Positions 39,257 to 40,453 of a stretch of DNA of 40,453 bases are shown here, piece after piece. Both the position numbers and the translations under genes were made by a program. The notes under the pieces were generated by a model. It ran no database searches. It had not been told where the DNA came from and saw only the letters and a list, made by a program, of their open reading frames with translations. The DNA is from Chromera velia (lineage: Eukaryota; Sar; Chromeraceae). The stretch's first letter is position 1. Each line of letters starts with the position of its first letter. The stretch lies in NCBI GenBank assembly GCA_018398765.1, contig JAHBMJ010000761.1, forward strand, positions 1-40,453. Reading direction: 5' to 3'.

Positions 39257-40453
39257 ATGTCAGATCAGCGTGATCAGGTGAACCAACTTCTCATTAGATA
39301 CTGTGGAATTCCCCTCAAACCGCCCAAGAAGAGTTTCCGTTTTCGGATTTGCGATAGATTCAGTCAGACATTAGCTGTTGTTGGTGTGTCCGATTCGATC
39401 GATCAAGTGTTGTTTCAAAGATGGAAGGCCACGGATTTTTTCTCCTGCTTTCGCCGCCGCCTCCTGGAGTTCCATACCCGCACGCTCATAGTACCTTCTT
39501 CTATCCGGCACCGGCGCAAGCACGGCCTCTTCCACCGCCGCATTGTAATGAGCAACAGCAAGACCTTGTTCACGCCAACTTGCAGATGGTGCAAGCGCCG
39601 GCGGTTCTTGGAGGCAGGGTCCGCCTCTGTGCGGGGGAGAACCGGGAGGCCAATGCAGAATCTGTGCAATTGCAAGAGGCAGGAACCGAAAGGGCCTCAT
39701 TATCTGGTCAGTTGCTGGCTTGCTCTTTTCGATCTGGTTTTTGGATTGGGCTCAGCGGTGCATGCGGTTTGATGACAGGGTCAGACAGGAGTTATTTGAA
39801 AAGGGGCGGGGAGGGATTTCTTATGGTCCTTCCGCCTGCACGTCTAATATGAAGCGATTGCATAAAAGAGTCACCTAGTTGATGTCATGAAAGAAGAGTT
39901 TAGGCTGGACTGTTGTTGTGTTGTTATCTGTTCTGTTGTTGCTTCTATTTGATCGTTCTGCTCTCTCAGACTCTCACTCTCTCTCCCTTCCCCCCCCTCT
40001 CTGTTTTGTTACTTGCAGACACAAGTAAGGAAGGAGAGAAGGGACGAAGAACTCCGGAGACGTCGGGGATCAACTGTAAGCCAGTCAGTCTGTCTGTCTA
40101 TCTGTCTCGAGAAGAAGAAATATATAGTCTGTCGGTATGTATGCATGTATGTTTGTGCAGCCGCACTTTTCTCTTTTTGGCTCTGCGTGTCTGTGTGTGT
40201 TCACGTCTCTTTTTTTCACTTTGCGTGTTGACTTTTACCATACTCATCTTCTTCCCTTCGTACTGGAAATGTCGTTCATCCAATCGTTTTCCCGACCAAC
40301 CCTCCTTTCTGTCTTTTCCATCCATTCATGCGAGCATGCAGGTAGAAAATGAGGGTGACACAACCAACGTGCCAGATGTACTAGAGAACGAAGGGCAAAG
40401 TGAACTGCAGCCACTGCCGTCCCTCCCGAAGGCTTCCCCTGCCACCCCTGCTG
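39257..40453 (+). CDS. 5' part of an unidentified multi-exon gene running off the right edge
   Basis: Likely exons end at 39705 (donor CTG|GTCAGT), then 40020-40076 (acceptor ACTTGCAG, donor ACT|GTAAGC) and from about 40342 (acceptor CATGCAG) to the window edge. The last two join in phase 0, giving RRDEELRRRRGST then VENEGDTTNVPDVLENEG. For the first exon two frames compete: the ATG at 39257 (MSDQRDQVNQLLIRY...) gives the right phase, while the ATG at 39421 gives more natural Pro/Gln-rich sequence but the wrong phase at this donor. A minus-strand frame over 39371-39700 is also protein-like. Product unknown; the visible part is charged and disordered-looking. Confidence 0.4.

Overview
The window is nuclear DNA of a eukaryote. 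Genes are split by GT-AG introns, coding stretches alternate with AT-rich islands, and microsatellites are abundant. An apicomplexan-style AP2 regulator, starch-binding CBM20 domains and tandem Cys-His-Cys-Cys repeats together fit a photosynthetic alveolate, most simply a chromerid such as Chromera. The species is an inference from family content, not something the sequence proves.

Left third (1-16720): a tandem segmental duplication. Position 1 matches 10673, and the similarity runs, with indels, to about 7560 and 16720. Each unit carries a divergent pair of paralogous genes. Every member couples an N-terminal CBM20-like carbohydrate-binding domain to a long polar linker and a C-terminal run of 18-residue Cys-His-Cys-Cys repeats. 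The minus-strand member of unit 1 is cut by the window edge (1-238); that of unit 2 is intact (8973-10910). The plus-strand members (3114-4826 and 12517-14283) share an in-frame TGA inside the CBM20 domain. The first copy has three further stops and a lost cysteine, so it is a pseudogene. A 1272-bp DNA transposon (592-1863) with 17-bp perfect inverted termini and a 4-bp target duplication sits in unit 1; unit 2 preserves the exact empty site.

Middle (16873-27789): a minus-strand gene for a secreted protein of unknown function, then a large plus-strand multi-exon gene rich in Ser/Pro/Glu/Gly that carries an AP2-like DNA-binding domain.

Right part (27880-40453): an AT-rich island with a MITE-like element that has a 9-bp target duplication; a minus-strand leucine-rich-repeat gene built of modular exons (28953 to beyond 31265); a four-exon plus-strand gene for a secreted endonuclease/exonuclease/phosphatase-fold enzyme (32711-36146), whose frame joins cleanly over all introns; another AT-rich island; an unidentified minus-strand gene with an apparent frameshift; a 467-bp foldback element; and the start of a gene that runs off the right edge.

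No operons, CRISPR arrays, rRNA or tRNA genes were recognised. Apart from the duplicated family, the genes have no evident shared pathway. Exon boundaries were read by eye from splice-site context and frame.
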